DNA of 64,000 bases, from contig NZ_CP012268.1 of NCBI RefSeq assembly GCF_001277195.1, positions 930,001 to 994,000 on the forward strand, given 5' to 3'. This document shows, one piece after another, positions 60,644-64,000 of this stretch. The position numbers and the translations under genes were made by a program. The DNA is from Cronobacter muytjensii ATCC 51329 (GTDB lineage: Bacteria; Pseudomonadota; Gammaproteobacteria; Enterobacterales; Enterobacteriaceae). How positions within the stretch are numbered: the first letter of the stretch is position 1; the number at the start of each line of letters is the position of its first letter. A model generated the notes under the pieces. The model was given only the letters and a program-made list of their open reading frames with translations, was not told the DNA's origin and did no database searches.

Positions 60644-60942
60644 TCCCGTTACAACATGGACTGATCCTGGCGGCTATTCTGTTCGTCCTGGGCCTGACCG
60701 GTCTGGTTATCCGCCGCAACCTGCTGTTTATGCTGATTGGGCTGGAAATCATGATTAACGCCGCCGCGCTCGCCTTCGTGGTCGCGGGCAGCTACTGGGG
60801 CCAGACCGACGGCCAGATAATGTATATCCTGGCGATTAGCTTAGCTGCGGCGGAAGCGAGTATTGGTCTCGCGCTGTTGCTGCAACTCCATCGTCGTCGC
60901 CAGAACCTGAATATCGATTCAGTAAGTGAGATGCGTGGATGA
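60640..60942 (+). CDS. nuoK: NADH-quinone oxidoreductase subunit K
   Basis: NuoK is a 100-residue three-helix subunit homologous to MrpC antiporter components. The two membrane glutamates needed for proton transfer, E36 (IGLEIMIN) and E72 (AAAEASIG), are present. It overlaps nuoJ (ATGA) and nuoL (ATGA) at its two ends, giving a tightly coupled J-K-L block. Confidence 0.98.
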   Translation: MIPLQHGLILAAILFVLGLTGLVIRRNLLFMLIGLEIMINAAALAFVVAGSYWGQTDGQIMYILAISLAAAEASIGLALLLQLHRRRQNLNIDSVSEMRG

Positions 60943-62780
60943 ACCTGCTCGCATTAACCATTATTTTGCCATTGATTGGCTACGTACTGCTCGCCTTCTC
61001 CCGCGGACGCTGGTCGGAAAACCTCGCCGCGACGGTCGGGGTGGGCTCAGTAGGGCTGGCGGCGCTGGTCACCGCTTACGCTGGCATTGATTTCTTTAAT
61101 AACGGCAAGCAGGCGTTCTCGCTGCCGCTGTGGACCTGGATGTCCGTCGGCGATTTCAACATCGGCGTCAACCTGGTGCTGGATGGCCTTTCGCTGACCA
61201 TGCTCTCTGTGGTCACGGGTGTAGGTTTCCTGATCCACATGTTCGCGTCCTGGTATATGCGCGGCGAAGAGGGCTACTCCCGCTTCTTCGCGTACACCAA
61301 CCTGTTTATCGCGAGCATGGTCGTGCTGGTGCTCTCCGATAACCTTCTGTTGATGTACCTCGGCTGGGAAGGCGTGGGCCTGTGCTCCTATCTGCTGATC
61401 GGTTTCTACTACACCGATCCGAAGAATGGCGCAGCGGCGATGAAAGCGTTTGTCGTAACCCGTGTGGGTGACGTCTTCCTCGCGTTCGCGCTGTTTATTC
61501 TCTACAACGAGCTGGGCACCCTTAACTTCCGCGAAATGGTAGAGCTGGCTCCGCAGCACTTTGCCAACGGCAACGAAATGCTGCGCTGGGCGACGCTGAT
61601 GCTGCTCGGCGGCGCGGTCGGTAAATCCGCTCAGCTTCCGCTCCAGACCTGGCTTGCGGATGCAATGGCAGGCCCGACTCCGGTTTCCGCGCTGATCCAC
61701 GCGGCAACCATGGTGACTGCGGGCGTCTACCTGATCGCGCGTACCCACGGCCTGTTCCTGCTCACTCCGGACGTGCTGCATCTGGTCGGCATCGTCGGTG
61801 CTGTCACGCTGGTGCTGGCGGGCTTCGCCGCTCTGGTGCAGACCGACATCAAACGCGTACTCGCTTACTCCACTATGAGCCAGATTGGCTACATGTTCCT
61901 GGCGCTTGGCGTTCAGGCGTGGGACGCGGCGATTTTCCACCTGATGACCCACGCGTTCTTTAAAGCGCTGCTGTTCCTCTCGTCCGGCTCCGTCATTCTG
62001 GCGTGCCACCACGAGCAGAACATCTTCAAGATGGGCGGCCTGCGTAAGTCCATCCCGCTGGTGTATGTCTGCTTCCTGGTAGGCGGCGCGGCGCTGGCGG
62101 CACTGCCGCTTATCACCGCGGGCTTCTTCAGTAAGGACGAAATCCTGGCGGGTGCCATGGCGAATGGACATATCAATCTGATGGTGGCGGGTCTGGTCGG
62201 TGCGTTCATGACCTCCCTGTATACCTTCCGTATGATTTTCATCGTATTCCACGGTAAAGAACAAATTCACGCTCACGCAGGGAAGGGACTTACCCACCAC
62301 CTGCCGCTGATTGTGCTGCTGGTACTGTCCACCTTCGTTGGCGCGATGATTGTGCCTCCGTTGCAGGGCGTACTGCCAGACACCACCGAGCTTGAGCACG
62401 GTCGCGTTCTGACGCTGGAAATTACCTCCGGTGTGGTCGCTATCGCGGGCATTCTGATCGCCGCCTGGTTGTGGCTTGGCAAGCGTACGCTGGTCAGTAG
62501 CATTGCCAAAAGCGCGCCGGGCCGTTTCTTCGGCACCTGGTGGTATCACGCCTGGGGCTTCGACTGGCTGTATGACAAAGTATTCGTCAAGCCGTTCCTG
62601 GGTATTGCCTGGCTGCTGCAACGCGATCCGCTTAACGCGCTGATGAACATTCCGGCCATTCTTTCCCGCTACGCAGGCCGTGGTCTGTTGCTAAGCGAGA
62701 ACGGCTATCTGCGCTGGTATGTGGCCTCAATGAGCATCGGTGCGGTGGTTGTGCTGGTGTTGTTGATGGTGTTGCGTTGA
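60939..62780 (+). CDS. nuoL: NADH-quinone oxidoreductase subunit L
   Basis: NuoL is the distal antiporter-like subunit. Its long lateral helix runs along the membrane arm. Key charged residues E144 (LGWEGVG) and K229 (GAVGKSAQLPLQTWL) are in place. The NxxMxGPTPVSALIHAATMVTAG core is intact (AMAGPTPVSALIHAATMV). It is 613 residues. The ATG overlaps nuoK. It is followed by a 169-base gap with REP-like repeats before nuoM, whereas nuoE to nuoL are joined by very short gaps or overlaps. Confidence 0.98.
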   Translation: MNLLALTIILPLIGYVLLAFSRGRWSENLAATVGVGSVGLAALVTAYAGIDFFNNGKQAFSLPLWTWMSVGDFNIGVNLVLDGLSLTMLSVVTGVGFLIHMFASWYMRGEEGYSRFFAYTNLFIASMVVLVLSDNLLLMYLGWEGVGLCSYLLIGFYYTDPKNGAAAMKAFVVTRVGDVFLAFALFILYNELGTLNFREMVELAPQHFANGNEMLRWATLMLLGGAVGKSAQLPLQTWLADAMAGPTPVSALIHAATMVTAGVYLIARTHGLFLLTPDVLHLVGIVGAVTLVLAGFAALVQTDIKRVLAYSTMSQIGYMFLALGVQAWDAAIFHLMTHAFFKALLFLSSGSVILACHHEQNIFKMGGLRKSIPLVYVCFLVGGAALAALPLITAGFFSKDEILAGAMANGHINLMVAGLVGAFMTSLYTFRMIFIVFHGKEQIHAHAGKGLTHHLPLIVLLVLSTFVGAMIVPPLQGVLPDTTELEHGRVLTLEITSGVVAIAGILIAAWLWLGKRTLVSSIAKSAPGRFFGTWWYHAWGFDWLYDKVFVKPFLGIAWLLQRDPLNALMNIPAILSRYAGRGLLLSENGYLRWYVASMSIGAVVVLVLLMVLR

Positions 62781-62798
62781 TTTGAGATGACGGTATTG

Positions 62799-62864
62799 CC
62801 CGGTGGCGTTGCGCTTACCGGGCCTGGGAGACGGCAGGTCGGGTAAGCGTTAGCGCCACCCGAC
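62799..62864. repeat. REP/BIME-like inverted pair between nuoL and nuoM
   Basis: Two related imperfect palindromes lie head to head. One is at 62799-62826 (GCCCGGTGGCG ... ACCGGGCCT). The other, in opposite orientation, is at about 62833-62864 (GGCAGGTCGGGT ... GCCACCCGAC). Base composition, the GGTGGCG/CGCCACC core and the paired layout are those of enterobacterial REP elements, which can stabilise upstream mRNA or bind gyrase or IHF. Confidence 0.7.
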
Positions 62865-62949
62865 ACCGCAAACCGCACTCAAACGTGGATGTAGTCGAAT
62901 TCGTTGAAAATCGGTCCCTCCGGGACTTAAACAAGGAACAAATATCGCC

Positions 62950-64000
62950 ATGTTACTACCCTGGCTAATACTGATTCCCTTTATCGGCGGCTTCCTGTGC
63001 TGGCAGACCGAACGCTTCGGCGTTAAGGTGCCGCGCTGGATTGCGCTGATTACCATGGGGCTGACGCTGGCGCTCGGTCTGCAACTCTGGTTGCAGGGCG
63101 GCTACTCACTGACGCAATCCGGTGAGTTTCCGAAGTGGCAGGACCAGTACACTCACGACTGGATCCCGCGCTTTGGCATCACCATCCACTTAGCCATCGA
63201 CGGCCTGTCGCTGCTGATGGTGGTACTGACCGGCCTGCTTGGCGTGCTGGCGGTGCTCTGCTCGTGGAATGAAATTGAAAAATATCAGGGCTTCTTCCAC
63301 CTCAACCTGATGTGGATCCTGGGCGGCGTTATCGGCGTATTCCTTGCCATCGACATGTTCCTGTTCTTCTTCTTCTGGGAAATGATGCTGGTGCCGATGT
63401 ACTTCCTGATTGCCCTGTGGGGCCATAAGGCATCGGACGGTAAAACGCGTATCACGGCGGCCACCAAGTTCTTTATCTATACCCAGGCGAGCGGTCTGGT
63501 GATGCTGATTGCCATTCTGGCGCTGGTGTTCGTGCACTACAACGCGACCGGCGAGTGGACGTTCAACTACGAACAGCTGCTGAAAACGCCGATGTCTCAC
63601 GGTGTGGAATATCTGCTGATGCTCGGCTTCTTCATCGCGTTCGCGGTGAAAATGCCGGTGGTGCCACTGCACGGCTGGCTGCCGGACGCGCACTCTCAGG
63701 CGCCGACCGCAGGCTCTGTCGACCTGGCAGGCATCCTGCTGAAAACCGCTGCCTACGGTCTGCTGCGCTTTGCGCTGCCGCTGTTCCCGAACGCCTCCGC
63801 TGAGTTCGCGCCAATCGCCATGTGGCTTGGTGTCATCGGCATTTTCTACGGCGCATGGATGGCTTTTACTCAGTACGACATCAAGCGTCTTATCGCATAC
63901 ACCTCCGTTTCTCACATGGGCTTTGTGCTGATCGCTATCTACACCGGTAGCCAGCTTGCGTATCAGGGCGCGGTTATCCAGATGATCGCTCACGGCCTTT
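62950..64000 (+). CDS. nuoM: NADH-quinone oxidoreductase subunit M, cut by window end
   Basis: NuoM is the middle antiporter-like subunit of complex I. The frame opens at MLLPWLILIPFIGG, preceded by an AAGGAA ribosome-binding site, and stays open for 350 codons to the window edge. E. coli NuoM is 509 residues, so roughly the last 160 are missing here. The proton-path residues E144 (FFWEMMLVP), K234 (FAVKMPVVPLHGWLPDAH) and K265 (GILLKTAAYG) are all visible. The truncation is due only to the window boundary. Confidence 0.96.
   Translation, partial: MLLPWLILIPFIGGFLCWQTERFGVKVPRWIALITMGLTLALGLQLWLQGGYSLTQSGEFPKWQDQYTHDWIPRFGITIHLAIDGLSLLMVVLTGLLGVLAVLCSWNEIEKYQGFFHLNLMWILGGVIGVFLAIDMFLFFFFWEMMLVPMYFLIALWGHKASDGKTRITAATKFFIYTQASGLVMLIAILALVFVHYNATGEWTFNYEQLLKTPMSHGVEYLLMLGFFIAFAVKMPVVPLHGWLPDAHSQAPTAGSVDLAGILLKTAAYGLLRFALPLFPNASAEFAPIAMWLGVIGIFYGAWMAFTQYDIKRLIAYTSVSHMGFVLIAIYTGSQLAYQGAVIQMIAHGL

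Noticed and set aside
61047..62621. Open frame of about 520 codons antisense to nuoL
   Set aside because: Charged, low-complexity translation without motifs; it shadows the strongly conserved nuoL coding sequence.
1..64000. CRISPR arrays, tRNA/rRNA genes, insertion sequences, integrases or phage modules
   Set aside because: Read through for repeats, cloverleaf ends and transposase or integrase motifs; none were seen.

Overview
This 64 kb window reads as ordinary, gene-dense chromosome of an enterobacterium. Codon third positions are GC-rich, and the gene order follows the Escherichia coli fadIJ-to-nuo segment gene by gene. The combination of a GC-rich background, a ramR-ramA pair and a subtilisin-type autotransporter beside fabB suggests Cronobacter or a close relative. 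That genus call is inference from memory of gene content, not from a search. No rRNA, tRNA, CRISPR array, insertion sequence, integrase or prophage was seen.

Layout. 1-4458: tail of yfcZ, then fadI-fadJ (anaerobic beta-oxidation, with a FadR operator) and sixA. 4503-9795: smrB, prmB, aroC, mepA, yfcA, epmC, yfcL. 9830-10047: a decayed methyl-accepting chemotaxis protein (MCP) relic. 10123-13551: divergent mnmC and fabB around a promoter carrying FadR-like and FabR-like sites. 13552-16895: an AT-rich stretch and a secreted S8 serine protease autotransporter, occupying the place of yfcJ in E. coli. 16905-24870: flk, pdxB, usg, truA, dedA, accD, folC, dedD. 25029-27827: the PurR-controlled cvpA-purF-ubiX unit. 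28029-32162: argT-hisJQMP with sigma-54 promoters and NtrC-like sites. 32206-33586: a RES-domain toxin and DUF2384 antitoxin pair with a 9-bp-periodic operator-like array, where E. coli has rpnB. 33670-37426: yfcH, yfcG, yfcF, yfcE, yfcD (folX absent). 37485-39008: ramR-ramA-ybdJ, where E. coli has yfcC. 39073-46474: pta-ackA, yfbV, yfbU, hxpA, yfbS. 46479-50259: yfbR, alaA, lrhA (yfbP absent). 50879-64000: nuoA to nuoM, with nuoM cut by the window end.

The core genes serve lipid metabolism (fadIJ, fabB, accD), cofactors and chorismate (aroC, pdxB, folC, ubiX), acetate overflow (pta-ackA), nitrogen-responsive amino-acid uptake (argT-hisJQMP) and respiration (nuo). Lineage-specific content sits in discrete junctions of this stable backbone: fabB/flk, hisP/yfcH, yfcD/pta and yfcL/mnmC. 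The most distinctive items are the S8 autotransporter, the RES/DUF2384 pair with its unusually long antitoxin and 9-bp array, the ramRA-ybdJ cassette with a near-ideal RamR operator, and the MCP relic. I found no convincing wholly new system. The RES/DUF2384 locus and the autotransporter are the best candidates for further work.
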